Of a DNA stretch of 64,000 nt, positions 42,853 to 51,356 are shown one piece after another (the stretch's first letter is position 1; every line of letters begins with the position of its first letter). This stretch comes from Aneurinibacillus uraniidurans. Its GTDB lineage: Bacteria; Bacillota; Bacilli; Aneurinibacillales; Aneurinibacillaceae. The notes under the pieces are model-generated. The model made no database searches. It saw only the letters and a program-made list of their open reading frames with translations, and had not been told where the DNA came from. Where the stretch lies: positions 2,268,501 to 2,332,500 of the forward strand of contig NZ_CP116902.1 of the NCBI RefSeq assembly GCF_028471905.1, written 5' to 3'. The translations under genes were made by a program, and so were the position numbers.

Positions 42853-42885
42853 AAAAAAGCACCTCATGATAGAAGTGCCTAAGCC
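42853..42885 (-). terminator. Terminator after 29-aa ORF
   Basis: GGCACTTC/GAGGTGC stem with TATCAT loop and TTTTTT on the reverse strand, directly after a short reverse reading frame. Confidence 0.6.
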
Positions 42886-42968
42886 GATTGTACCTGACTT
42901 ACAAATGTTTGGACTTGAGAACTCTCTGTCGAACTGTTTTGTTCAGCAAACCGTATAACCACCGCCAT
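42879..42968 (-). CDS. Possible 29-aa peptide
   Basis: ATG-started frame reading MAVVIRFAEQNSSTESSQVQ and ending at a terminator. Weak GGAAAG upstream. Supported mainly by the terminator, which has no other gene to serve. Could be a remnant. The remainder of 42771-43088 is AT-rich with the forward promoter region of the next gene. Confidence 0.35.
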   Translation of the reverse strand: MAVVIRFAEQNSSTESSQVQTFVSQVQSA

Positions 42969-43088
42969 GTAACTTTCCAGATAATCCACCTAGTATCTTG
43001 AACTATATGATATATTTGTATAATAGGGCATTTAACTGTTTTTACCTATTTAGGAATATTATTTTATATACATAATGAGGTACGCTGT

Positions 43089-43604
43089 ATGGGATTACTC
43101 TATCTATTTTTTATTATCATAGGCGGTATAACTGCACTGTGTAGTGTTATCGTTCTTATCATTAGATTGGCTTTCAGATTGTTTAAAAAAAGACATGCAC
43201 CCGCTCATAAAACGATTTTTATTTTTTTCATCTCCTGCTTATTTTTATTATTAGGCATATATAATCTCTTTTTTAATCTACAAACAGTTCCACGAGGAGA
43301 CTTGCTTCGAGCCACCACTTCCCCTGACGGGAGATATGTACTAAAAACATACGTCTGCGATGATGATCCGTTAAGCGCAAATGCAGCCAGAGGCGAACTT
43401 GTAGATACCAAACAGCATACAAAGAAAACGATCTACTGGAATTACTACGATAACAATCCGTATGTCGAATGGGTAAATCACAATGTTGTTGTAATTGGAA
43501 ATCAAACATTACATATCGATACAAATGAAGTATATGACTGGCGTACGGATGATAAATGGGTACGAGAATACCCTAGACAATTTTCTCAAAACAATAAATT
43601 CTAA
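43089..43604 (+). CDS. DUF5412 family membrane-anchored protein
   Basis: 171 aa. Two N-terminal membrane helices (LLYLFFIIIGGITALCSVIV; TIFIFFISCLFLLLGIYNLF) followed by an extracellular domain with SPDGRYVLKTYVCDDDPLSA, ARGELVDTKQHTKKTIYW and VEWVNHNVVVIGNQTLHI. This matches the DUF5412 layout, function unknown. GAGGTACGC precedes the ATG. It is 15 bp upstream of the zinc-ribbon gene. Confidence 0.75.
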   Translation: MGLLYLFFIIIGGITALCSVIVLIIRLAFRLFKKRHAPAHKTIFIFFISCLFLLLGIYNLFFNLQTVPRGDLLRATTSPDGRYVLKTYVCDDDPLSANAARGELVDTKQHTKKTIYWNYYDNNPYVEWVNHNVVVIGNQTLHIDTNEVYDWRTDDKWVREYPRQFSQNNKF

Positions 43605-43619
43605 AAAGGGGCTGTTACT

Positions 43620-43889
43620 ATGTCCAATCAAAAAGGCTTTTTTCAGCTATTTTCCAAAAAAATCAAACAATCTATCGGACCTGGAAAATACGAAGCTTAC
43701 GGGATTGATGTGATCTGTCCCCATTGCAAGCATGATCAATTTATTCACGGGTATGCCCAGTTAAATACCGCTTTTATGTCTTTTCTTGGTCTAGACTTTG
43801 CCAATCGTTCAGCCGAAATCGTGACATGTGATCGGTGTGGGTATATTCAATGGTTTAACAAGACCGTCAAACGCAAATATGAATCCTAG
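43620..43889 (+). CDS. Small zinc-ribbon protein
   Basis: 89 aa with two CxxC pairs: VICPHCKHDQFIHG and VTCDRCGYIQWF. The family resembles short nucleic-acid-binding zinc ribbons (DUF2082-like). AAGGGG precedes the ATG. Probably co-transcribed with the DUF5412 gene. Confidence 0.7.
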   Translation: MSNQKGFFQLFSKKIKQSIGPGKYEAYGIDVICPHCKHDQFIHGYAQLNTAFMSFLGLDFANRSAEIVTCDRCGYIQWFNKTVKRKYES

Positions 43890-43991
43890 CACAATGATAG
43901 AATTGACTATTCACTATATGTAGCACTCTATCAGTGTGTGAAACTTGTATGAAAAGCAAAAGGAGCCACCGCAGTGACTCCTAAATTCCCC

Positions 43992-44026
43992 TTATCGCAC
44001 CCAGTTATGTACAATCGGATAATGGA
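43992..44026 (-). pseudogene. 3' relic of a DUF4870 gene
   Basis: Reads HYPIVHNWVR-stop on the reverse strand (with V/T variation) and matches the last 35 bp of the gene at 52475 almost exactly. Nothing upstream resembles the rest of that gene, so this is a leftover end. The 44030-44160 stretch holds no gene; it contains a direct repeat of CGGTTGCAA. Confidence 0.6.
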
Positions 44027-44167
44027 ATCTCATACGCACATTTCAGGTAGTATCATATAGTTTTAAAAGTGTTGATGCTGTAAGGGTTTATCTGAAAGCT
44101 GTATACACTTTAGTTCGTCTAATTATAGGTCATTTCATTTGTTACGGTTGCAATTTCGGTTGCAAAT

Positions 44168-44195
44168 AAGAAGCCCGACATTGATCGGGTTTCTT
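44168..44195. terminator. Terminator of AbrB-like gene
   Basis: AGAAGCCCGA/TCGGGTTTCT stem around CATTGA, at the stop of the next gene on the reverse strand. Confidence 0.7.
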
Positions 44196-44196
44196 C

Positions 44197-44361
44197 CTAT
44201 TTATTAAGTATCGAATTGAATGATGCTACAGGAGCTTCTTTCTTTATCATAATCACGTCATCTTCTGCTTCAATCGAAACTGTGCCATATCCAAGCTTCT
44301 TGCGTACTTCTTCTGGGAGTAGTATTCGACCTCTTTCATCAACTCGTAACAGGTACTTCAT
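44197..44361 (-). CDS. 54-aa SpoVT/AbrB-fold protein
   Basis: MKYLLRVDERGRILLPEEV, then KKLGYGTVSIEAEDDVIMIK: a complete AbrB swapped-hairpin domain with a ten-residue tail. GGGGGAGATAAG precedes the ATG. Paralogous in layout to the gene at 29650. Likely a transcription factor or antitoxin; no toxin partner is visible. Confidence 0.8.
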   Translation of the reverse strand: MKYLLRVDERGRILLPEEVRKKLGYGTVSIEAEDDVIMIKKEAPVASFNSILNK

Positions 44362-44510
44362 CTTATCTCCCCCTTTATCCTATTATACAAATAACAGGAT
44401 AAAAGGGAGTAAAATATAAATTTTCTCATAAACAATAGATATAAAGGACTTTTAAATTTTTTACAGAATTATACTTACAATATAAACATAGATAAATAGG
44501 AGTGAATCAC

Positions 44511-44702
44511 ATGGTTCCATGTAAAGTGTGTAAAAAAGAACTAGCAAAAAGCGCTATAACTTGCCCTCATTGTGGTGCGAAACTAAAAATGCATCCAGCA
44601 GGAAAATTTTTCATAGGATGTTCAGTAGGATGTTTAGGTATCATCGTCATTATTGCCTGTGTCGTATTGTTTATCCCATACGTCAGTTACAACTTCAAAT
44701 GA
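44511..44702 (+). CDS. Zinc-ribbon single-pass membrane protein
   Basis: 63 aa. N-terminal ribbon VPCKVCKKELAKSAITCPHC, then a membrane helix (FFIGCSVGCLGIIVIIACVV). The ATG with AGGAG eight bases upstream is preferred over a GTG three codons earlier. This zinc_ribbon_2-plus-TM layout is frequent in Firmicutes, with unknown function. Confidence 0.75.
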   Translation: MVPCKVCKKELAKSAITCPHCGAKLKMHPAGKFFIGCSVGCLGIIVIIACVVLFIPYVSYNFK

Positions 44703-44765
44703 GATTTATGAAGATTAAAAAAGCTTTACAGATAAATTTAAATCTTATAGTCGTGCAGAGAAAAA

Positions 44766-44800
44766 ATCCCCACCACCCAAACGGGCAGTGGGGTTATCTT
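44766..44800 (+). terminator. Hairpin terminator
   Basis: CCCCAC/GTGGGG with the loop CACCCAAACGGGCA, then TTATCTTATTTC. A near-identical loop is reused at 45722. Confidence 0.65.
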
Positions 44801-44918
44801 ATTTCTTGGCTTTCTTCTGTCTCCAATGCAGCGCAATGGCCGTCACGCCAGCTACCAGAGTGGAACCAGCATTCACAAGCGTCTCAGCGTCCGTAGTATG
44901 AAAGTAAAATATACAGAC
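44799..44918 (-). pseudogene. Holin-like C-terminal relic
   Basis: Reverse frame reading TDAETLVNAGSTLVAGVTAI and ALHWRQKKAKK, then stop, resembling the second helix and basic tail of small phage holins. No start or first helix is present. The amidase relic at 47003 fits a lost lysis cassette. Weak by itself. Confidence 0.35.
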
Positions 44919-44939
44919 AAGCAGTAGGAGATTAGTTAT

Positions 44940-45602
44940 CTAAGATGCTATAAATTCTGAAAATGTTTTATGCTTTATATCACAAAATAGATGTTCAATC
45001 TCTACACCTGTCTTAGAATAAAGTTTCTCTCCTTTTTCGTTTAATATGGAAAAGCCTGATTTTACGTATAGATTTTCTAAGATACGTTTTTGTTTTTGAA
45101 ACTCTTCCTTATTAGAATCCTTCACTCTAAAGGGATAAGCTACAAGTATAACCCCATCTATTTCAAGTTCCTTCTTTAACTCTCGAAGTAATAACCAAAT
45201 ATACGGCCTAGCAAATCCCATTCTCCTATACGATGTAAAAATCTCAAAACTATGTAAATAGGCTATTTTTCCTTTTAATCTTACTTTGCTTGTATCCATC
45301 CAAGAGAATGTTTTTCGGAGATCGGACAAAATATTAAAGTGCTCTGGATCACTTTTATTCAGACAATATGAGAGATAATCAGTCTTCGATCCGAAAATCA
45401 ATTCTTCGTTAAAAACAACCAATTTCGCCTTTCCCATATTTCGAGTTTCTCGTATTGATTCACTGACAATATCACCTTTTAAGTCAACATTCACTACAGT
45501 CAAATGGTCTAGTTCGGTCGTAAGTTTTACAGACAACGTTACTGTAGTATCTCCTGAATTATTACTTTCAGTACTCAACGTTCTTCTCATCTCCAGACAC
45601 AA
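44940..45602 (-). CDS. GNAT-like acetyltransferase (putative)
   Basis: Up to 220 aa. The C-terminal half has a GNAT-like acetyl-CoA loop and following helix: HSFEIFTSYRRMGFARPYIWLLL (R/Q-x-x-G-x-G/A position RRMGFA) and a strand GVILVAYPF. The N-terminal half is beta-rich and unrecognised. The start is unclear, as the nearest ATG abuts GGAG. Substrate unknown. Confidence 0.5.
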   Translation of the reverse strand: MCLEMRRTLSTESNNSGDTTVTLSVKLTTELDHLTVVNVDLKGDIVSESIRETRNMGKAKLVVFNEELIFGSKTDYLSYCLNKSDPEHFNILSDLRKTFSWMDTSKVRLKGKIAYLHSFEIFTSYRRMGFARPYIWLLLRELKKELEIDGVILVAYPFRVKDSNKEEFQKQKRILENLYVKSGFSILNEKGEKLYSKTGVEIEHLFCDIKHKTFSEFIAS

Positions 45603-45721
45603 AGTATTTCAACGGAGTTCATTCTACTTCTACTTTGTGTGAGAAATATGTTAAATAAGCCTCATATCATTTCATAGTTTCCCATAGTTTAGCTTGAGCA
45701 CACATTTTTAATCCATGCCAA

Positions 45722-45758
45722 ACACTCCCACCATCCAAACGGGCAGTGGGAGTGTCTT
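45722..45758 (+). terminator. Hairpin terminator
   Basis: ACACTCCCAC/GTGGGAGTGT with the loop CATCCAAACGGGCA and a TTATTTT tail. The 300 bp before the next gene otherwise hold only AT-rich promoter-like sequence. Confidence 0.7.
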
Positions 45759-45920
45759 ATTTTACAAGTATAATCAATACAGGTCATTATACTTAATAAC
45801 CAAATAGGAACTATGTTATACTCACAATTAGATTTTCATGAAATATGTACCTTTAATTACAAAATATACAGAAAGGAGATCTAGTCTATTTAATAATTAA
45901 TTACATACAGGAGGAACACA

Positions 45921-46769
45921 ATGAAAAAAACAACACCTTATAAAAAAATATTCCTATGCCTTATTATTTTAATACTTCAAATTACACTAGTAAAATTACC
46001 AATAGTAAATGCTAAAAGCAGTACAAGTACGCTTTCAAATCTTACAAATAAAGAGTTCGTCAGCCATCAAATTGATAATGTAAGAGATTTAGATTCAATT
46101 TTTTATTTAAAGTTTACATATGATAAAAATAATATCGTGAAAGGAACGTTGTTACAAACGGACCTTGGTGGTTTAAAATTTTCTAGTTACGCAACGGAAG
46201 TTGAATTCTCTGGAACCAAGAAAGGGAACTCTTTAGCAATTAAAGTTAACGAACGGTACCCTTACATGGCCGGTGCTTTTATAGATGGGAATTTTACTAT
46301 TACAAATAATAAAATTGTAGGTAATGGTGATACATTTATTCAGTCATCCCGGAAGGAATATGAAAGGATTAAAGCTGACTTAAAAGAACGAAACAGTGTA
46401 TTTTTCACACTGTTCAATGGATCCAAATTACAATATCAAGTAATCAATCTAGCTAGTAGCTACAATGGTGTATCTCAAGAAACCATCGAAAAAACTTTAC
46501 AACCTAATTTTACATCTCGTTTTATCAACGAATTACTACGAACAGAGTTACAAAAAAAAGGAAGTAAATGGTTTGCTGTGGAGACAGAGTTCACGATTCT
46601 AGACAAATTTACATATGGTCATAAAACTAAAGTTACCTACTCTACAGACAAGAAAAAAGCGTATGTCTCAGAATATATAATTGATAATGGTTATGGAAAT
46701 TATACTGAAACTGTAACCTTATTAAAGTCAGGTAACAGTTGGAAAATAGATTGGGTTCAAGTAAAATAA
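45921..46769 (+). CDS. Hypothetical secreted protein (282 aa)
   Basis: Signal peptide (KKIFLCLIILILQITLVKLP, cleavage near VNA). The mature region has an N-terminal beta domain (IFYLKFTYDKNNIVKGTLL) and a C-terminal domain reading FTSRFINELLRTELQKKG, then TLLKSGNSWKIDWVQVK. The latter resembles the end of DUF3993/NTF2-like secreted proteins. AGGAGG precedes the ATG. Unknown role. Confidence 0.6.
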   Translation: MKKTTPYKKIFLCLIILILQITLVKLPIVNAKSSTSTLSNLTNKEFVSHQIDNVRDLDSIFYLKFTYDKNNIVKGTLLQTDLGGLKFSSYATEVEFSGTKKGNSLAIKVNERYPYMAGAFIDGNFTITNNKIVGNGDTFIQSSRKEYERIKADLKERNSVFFTLFNGSKLQYQVINLASSYNGVSQETIEKTLQPNFTSRFINELLRTELQKKGSKWFAVETEFTILDKFTYGHKTKVTYSTDKKKAYVSEYIIDNGYGNYTETVTLLKSGNSWKIDWVQVK

Positions 46770-46798
46770 GAACGTAATTATAGAGACTACTGCTAAAA

Positions 46799-46845
46799 AA
46801 TACCCCGCTGTCTACCTTACTCAGACAGCAGGGTATTTTTTCTTC
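46799..46845 (+). terminator. Terminator
   Basis: ATACCCCGCTGTCT/AGACAGCAGGGTAT stem with T6. Confidence 0.85.
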
Positions 46846-47002
46846 ACCAGTTCCTTTTCTGTATCTAATACAACATAGTAACAATCATATCAGCGATTTC
46901 AGTAGGATCAGCATTTATAATTCTCCGTCTACATCTCATAGCCAACTAGGATGAGCCCCCTGTTTACAAGCGGGATTGCGAACGGTTTGGCAAGGACGTT
47001 CA

Positions 47003-47347
47003 TCAACAATTTATCTTCTTCATACCAGCTGCCACACGCACCTCATCAGCCAGTCTGCCGATCTCCTTCTGCTCATCCGTACTCTTTGCTGCCTTCCATA
47101 CTGTCTGTAGGTATACGATCACTTTCTCTGCATCTGCTTGTTTCATCTTTGGTTCCTCCTTCTGGATCACCTGCTCTGGTTGCTTCACTGGCACATACGC
47201 TACATCAATGGCAGCCAGTACGCCACGCCCGATTGCTTCAGCTAGTCCAGATAGAAATGCCTGGTCTTTCATCAACGCTGCTTCTTTTGGATTGGAGATG
47301 AAGAAGCATTCGAGTAGCGCTGGTTGCGTTGGCTCACAAAATGTTAC
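47003..47347 (-). pseudogene. N-acetylmuramoyl-L-alanine amidase relic (Amidase_3 C-terminus)
   Basis: Frame reads EPTQPALLECFFISNPKEAALM, then LSGLAEAIGRGVLAAIDVAY, which are the end of the Amidase_3 catalytic domain. It is followed by a linker and a C-terminal helical tail ADAEKVIVYLQTVWKAAKST. The catalytic N-terminal part with its zinc histidines is missing. The frame runs into unrelated AT-rich sequence near 47350. Phage endolysins and cortex hydrolases share this domain. 47348-47578 hold no gene. Confidence 0.65.
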
Positions 47348-47519
47348 GAACGATCTACTTATTACTTTCTGAAAAAAAGCAATACGTTGAAATGCTATCC
47401 GGTGCGTAACCTATAAGTATTTCACCAAAATACACACCCTATACATGGGGATTAAAAAATGATAACCCTTGTTTTCTTATTGTCTTTTTCCGAAAAGGTA
47501 TCATTTTTACACACTGTAT

Positions 47520-48360
47520 CACTTCGTGATTTTCACAGAAAAAAAGCCTTTTTACGTCATGCTTAGGACGTGATCGTTTTACTTCGCAAAAGCTACTGTT
47601 TCTCCAATCTTTAGAAACAGAGGTAATGTATCATTAAATTTATTCTCTTTTTCTGCAAATAAAAAATATGCTACAGAAGTTTTATCCATATACATAATTG
47701 CCAAAATCGTACACTTTTCTTTTTCTTTTTCTATCTCTTCATTTCCTTTAACAACCACAGCGTTTCTATTCTTTGATATTATTAGTGTTTCAACAGGATT
47801 CTTTTGAATAGCTTCCGCTAATTCCTTATCGTTTTCACAAATAACCACTCTATCTCGAGGAACCCAATAATCTCTTAGGATTTCCTTGATATTATTAAAC
47901 ATACGGTCATCTTTCCCAACAGATTTTGTGACTACTAATGGAAGTTTAGATTTATTTTCTTTGTTAAAAGAAAACCCCGATTTAAATTCTATTTCCACAC
48001 CATTCCCATTCGTTTCAGTAGCTCCTTTTGATATCTCTCCAAGAAACTCTTTTGAAAGAGGTTTACTATCCCCTGGAATTTTGTAGCTATACTTAGAATC
48101 CTTGGTGACCACCTCAGTTGTCATCCAAGTCTCTTCAGACTTTTTCTTACTTTCTGTAGAAGCTTTTTGACTTTCAACTGACGTCTGTGAGTCTTTAGCA
48201 GATGTGCAACCAATTACGAACGTTAGCATAAACAGAATGACCCAAACACTTATCCCTAGTTTGACCATTTAAGCAAACATCCCCCTTTTTTTTAGCAACC
48301 TTATATAAATTACATATAGTGGGTTTTTATCCCTCTTCTAAATATAATTTTTTTACATAT
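47520..48360. repeat. Tandem duplication, unit 1
   Basis: Matches 48505-49305 from the downstream motif CCTTTTTACGTCATG through the lipoprotein gene to the upstream TTATATAAATTACATATA. Confidence 0.8.
47579..48268 (-). CDS. Hypothetical lipoprotein, tandem copy 1
   Basis: 229 aa. Signal and lipobox VILFMLTFVIGCTSA, Ser/Lys-rich spacer, then a mixed alpha/beta domain with SKYSYKIPGDSKPLSKEFLGE, VICENDKELAEAIQKNPVET and FAEKENKFNDTLPLFLKIGE. About 85% the same as the next gene. The family is unknown to me; the extracytoplasmic location is clear from the lipobox. The ribosome site GGGGGATG is slightly far from the ATG, the same in both copies. Confidence 0.65.
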   Translation of the reverse strand: MVKLGISVWVILFMLTFVIGCTSAKDSQTSVESQKASTESKKKSEETWMTTEVVTKDSKYSYKIPGDSKPLSKEFLGEISKGATETNGNGVEIEFKSGFSFNKENKSKLPLVVTKSVGKDDRMFNNIKEILRDYWVPRDRVVICENDKELAEAIQKNPVETLIISKNRNAVVVKGNEEIEKEKEKCTILAIMYMDKTSVAYFLFAEKENKFNDTLPLFLKIGETVAFAK

Positions 48361-48504
48361 TTGTAATTTGTATGATTAGAAAGAAGGAGGAGGGCGATAA
48401 CTATACATGGCTATTCACTTAAAAAACTTGGCATAAAAATGACTTTATACCCACTGAATTTATCTTGTTTTATTCCCGTTAACCCTTGTGACCTCATAGT
48501 TCGC

Positions 48505-49305
48505 GCCTACGATTGCAAAATAAAAAACCTTTTTACGTCATGATTAGGACGCGATCGTTTTACTTCGCAAAAGCTACTGTTTCTCCAATCTTTAAAAACA
48601 GAGGTAATGTATCGTTAAATTTATTCTCTTTTTCTGCAAACACAAAATATGCTACAGAATTTTCACCCATATACATAATTCCCAAAATCGTACATTTTTC
48701 TTTTTCTATCTCTTCGCTTTCTTTAACAACCACAGCATTTCTATTCTTTGATATTATTAGTGTTTCAACAGGGTTCTTTTGAATAGCTTCCGCTAATTCC
48801 TTATCGTTTTCACAAACGACCGCTCCATCTCGCAAAACCCAATAATCTTTTAGAATTTCCTTAATACCATTAAACATACGGTCATCTTTCCCAACAGATT
48901 TTGTGGCTACTAATGGAAGCTCGGATTCAGTTTTGTTTTCTGTGTTAAAAGAAAAACCTGATTTAGTTTCTATTTCCACACCATCCCCATTCGTTTCAAG
49001 AGCTCTTTTTGATACCTCCCCAAGCAACTCTTTCGAAAGAGGTTTACTATCACCTGGAATTTTATAACTATACTTAGAATCCTTGGTGACCACATCATTT
49101 TTTATCCAAGCTTCTTTAGACTTTTTCTGACTTTCAGTAGATGTCTGTACATTTTTAGCAAATGTGCAACCCATTATAAACGTTATCGTAAGCAGAATGA
49201 CCGAAATATTAATCCCTAGTTTGACCATTTAAGTAAACATCCTCCTTTTTTTAGTAACCTTATATAAATTACATATACCGGTTTAAATACCTTCTTTAAA
49301 AGATG
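48505..49305. repeat. Tandem duplication, unit 2
   Basis: Second unit of the direct duplication (period about 985 bp). Point differences are spread evenly over gene and flanks, and the gap 48360-48505 is unique. Confidence 0.8.
48560..49228 (-). CDS. Hypothetical lipoprotein, tandem copy 2
   Basis: 222 aa paralogue of the preceding gene with lipobox LLTITFIMGCTFA. The main differences are in the Ser/Lys spacer (shorter by several residues) and single substitutions such as MYMGENSVAYFVF. Both copies keep full reading frames, so both are likely expressed. Confidence 0.65.
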   Translation of the reverse strand: MVKLGINISVILLTITFIMGCTFAKNVQTSTESQKKSKEAWIKNDVVTKDSKYSYKIPGDSKPLSKELLGEVSKRALETNGDGVEIETKSGFSFNTENKTESELPLVATKSVGKDDRMFNGIKEILKDYWVLRDGAVVCENDKELAEAIQKNPVETLIISKNRNAVVVKESEEIEKEKCTILGIMYMGENSVAYFVFAEKENKFNDTLPLFLKIGETVAFAK

Positions 49306-49432
49306 ATTTTTCCACCATTTTCAATTTCGATAAAGTTAGATTGAAGGAGATTAAAAAAAGCCGCTGTTAGAGAGTTTTTATCTTTTCTTCAAATGACTGT
49401 TGCGCTGGCTCGGTTGTAATGTTATGCAAAAG

Positions 49433-49470
49433 AAAAAGACCTACCTCATGAATCATTGAGGCAAGTCTCA
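49433..49470 (-). terminator. Terminator of 42-aa gene
   Basis: AGACTTGCCTCA/TGAGGTAGGTCT stem around ATGATTCA with TTTTTC on the reverse strand. Confidence 0.7.
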
Positions 49471-49481
49471 CTGGTTGGAAC

Positions 49482-49610
49482 TTACTTTGTAGCAACAACT
49501 CTCAACCGCTCATTTTGTTTGAGCAATTGCGCGAAAACATGAGAAGGGGTTGATATAATGCCCGCTCTTCCTCCGTTTTTCCCCTTAAATATCCAAGGTA
49601 CTGGAGCCAT
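49482..49610 (-). CDS. 42-aa small protein
   Basis: A textbook AAAGGAGG five bases before the ATG (AAAGGAGGTTTTAAT) and a terminator just after the stop frame a 42-codon gene: MAPVPWIFKGKNGGRAGIIS, ending QLLKQNERLRVVATK. Soluble and basic, unknown. The ribosome site and terminator make it credible. 49311-49432 hold nothing recognised. Confidence 0.6.
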   Translation of the reverse strand: MAPVPWIFKGKNGGRAGIISTPSHVFAQLLKQNERLRVVATK

Positions 49611-49732
49611 ATTAAAACCTCCTTTCTATATCGCCCTTGATAAATATATTCTAACAGGATATATAAGATGAAAATGTAATCCGAATTACAAATCTCCGTT
49701 TTAGGGTAAAAGAAAAAGCACCGCGCAGGTAC

Positions 49733-50011
49733 TTACTCCTTTTCCATAAACTCTTCAATTTTTCTTTTCTCCCATTCTGGTCCGAACAATCCTCCAAATC
49801 CTAAAACCGCTACACCATGTGCTACTAACCCAATTCCCCATCCAAACAAGGGATAGTAAAACCAGACACTATCACGGGAAAATACCAAGTCAATAAAAAA
49901 CAAACCAATATTGACCAAAACAAAAATAACCAGATGGATATAAAAACCTTTTAATGCTTGCACCCTTTTCTTCGCCCTAAGGTACTTCTCATCTTGTTCC
50001 ACTCGCCTCAC
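49733..50011 (-). CDS. 2TM-domain protein
   Basis: 92 aa: KRVQALKGFYIHLVIFVLVNIGLFFI, a second helix around YYPLFGWGIGLVAHGVAVLG, and the tail FGPEWEKRKIEEFMEKE. These are the hallmarks of the 2TM domain (often N-terminal to LytTR or histidine kinase modules, here alone). The start is GTG; one of two nearby GTGs. Confidence 0.8.
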   Translation of the reverse strand: MRRVEQDEKYLRAKKRVQALKGFYIHLVIFVLVNIGLFFIDLVFSRDSVWFYYPLFGWGIGLVAHGVAVLGFGGLFGPEWEKRKIEEFMEKE

Positions 50012-50059
50012 CTCTCACCAATCACTTCGTCATAAGGAACTATTTTCCTTCAAGCCAGA

Positions 50060-50092
50060 GAAAAAGCCGTCCCATTTGGAACGACTTACTTG
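50060..50092 (-). terminator. Terminator of cohesin-dockerin gene
   Basis: AAGTCGTTCC/GGGACGGCTT stem with AAAT loop and TTTTTCTC on the reverse strand. Confidence 0.7.
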
Positions 50093-50098
50093 TCCATC

Positions 50099-51211
50099 TT
50101 ACGGATTCAGGATTTTCTGTACGATCAGCACCAGGTCATTATCTTCTACTTTATCGTTTTTATCGACGTCAGCTTTCGGGTTTGTCCACTGAGCTTTATC
50201 TTTGGAGTGATGGAATCCGGCAATAGCTACATCACCCAAGCTATACTTACCATCTCCATTAACATCGGCATCGAAGCCACCTGTTACCGTAATTTCCTCA
50301 CCGTCAACAGTTGGTTCTACCTCAGTACCTTTGGAGTCAGCTACTAGACCAGCGGAAATATCAATTTTCCCTTTGCCTGGGACGTTCTTCGCTTTGAACG
50401 TTAGCTTCAGCAGTTGCGCTTCCCCGTTCACTCCATATTGCTCACCATTACTTGCTACGATGAATCGCAGCTCACCAGGTGCTTCTTGCTTCTCATGGTA
50501 AATATGTAAGCCAGTGCTTGCTGGTTCTGCCTTTACGAATTCGAAAAGATTTGTATCGTACTTAACTTTTACATCCTCAGCGTATAGGTCTTTAGCGTTT
50601 TTAACGATAGCGTATGTTGTGAACTCTGTTCCGCCAGCTACAGTCGTTTGTGGAGCTTGGATATCAAGAGTTGGTGCTGTGGTGACAGGAGGAGCGATTT
50701 TCTCCATCATTTCTACTTCTTCAATAGTTACATAGTTTCTAGCTCCATTGTTAGCCGATATATTGATTCTATATTTAGAGTATGCCTTATCATTATCGAA
50801 TACGAATTCATTCCTATTTTTCCAATTTGTTATATTTTCTTGATGATCCAAAACAATCCATTTTTGACCATCAAAGGCTTCGAAGTCCCATGTTTTTGGT
50901 GTTTCTCCTGGGACAACCAGCTGCGTCCTAGTTCTCAAAGTATATTTAGATATTTTTTTAGGAACATCAAATTCATACTCTAACCAACCTGTAGGAACCC
51001 CTTCTTTAGTAGCCCAAGTGTATGTATCACTTCTATTATCAAAGGCTTTTTGTGCAGTAAAAGAAGAGCTCCATGCACTGCTAGCTTTTATATTACCGTT
51101 AGGATTAGTTAAATCTTCTGTATACTCATCAGCGGCTAACACAAAATTTGACCCAGAGAACAATAATGTAGCAATACTAAGTGAAGCTAGTAATTTATAA
51201 GGTCTTTTCAC
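50099..51211 (-). CDS. Secreted discoidin-cohesin-dockerin protein
   Basis: 370 aa, GTG start after AAAGGGGG. Signal peptide (about 1-26, ending VLAA). Residues 30-170 are an F5/8 type C (discoidin) carbohydrate-binding-like domain (SAWSSSFTAQKAFDNRSDTYTWAT, ARNYVTIEEVEM). Residues 180-310 are a cohesin-like domain (FTTYAIVKNAKDLYAEDVKVKYDTNLFEF, GELRFIVASNGEQYGVNGE). The C-terminal 60 residues are a type I dockerin with two calcium loops, DVNGDGKYSLGDVAIAG and DVDKNDKVEDNDLVLI. In cellulosomes cohesins bind dockerins; here one polypeptide carries both, as in some non-cellulolytic surface proteins. Self-association or surface assembly is inferred. No glycosidase is nearby. Confidence 0.85.
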   Translation of the reverse strand: MKRPYKLLASLSIATLLFSGSNFVLAADEYTEDLTNPNGNIKASSAWSSSFTAQKAFDNRSDTYTWATKEGVPTGWLEYEFDVPKKISKYTLRTRTQLVVPGETPKTWDFEAFDGQKWIVLDHQENITNWKNRNEFVFDNDKAYSKYRINISANNGARNYVTIEEVEMMEKIAPPVTTAPTLDIQAPQTTVAGGTEFTTYAIVKNAKDLYAEDVKVKYDTNLFEFVKAEPASTGLHIYHEKQEAPGELRFIVASNGEQYGVNGEAQLLKLTFKAKNVPGKGKIDISAGLVADSKGTEVEPTVDGEEITVTGGFDADVNGDGKYSLGDVAIAGFHHSKDKAQWTNPKADVDKNDKVEDNDLVLIVQKILNP

Positions 51212-51329
51212 AACAAAACTCCCCCTTTTATATGTAACAATCTCACCTCTCTATACTAGCAACACATTTCTATAAATGTAAATGTTTTACTAGGTATAAT
51301 TTTGAATAAAATCCTATGAAAGTAATATA

Positions 51330-51356
51330 AAAAGACCGCTCCCCTCGGAACGGCCC
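51330..51356 (-). terminator. Terminator
   Basis: GGCCGTTCC/GGAGCGGTC stem with GAGG loop and TTTTT on the reverse strand. The following 51360-51620 hold AT-rich sequence without a gene. Confidence 0.6.
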
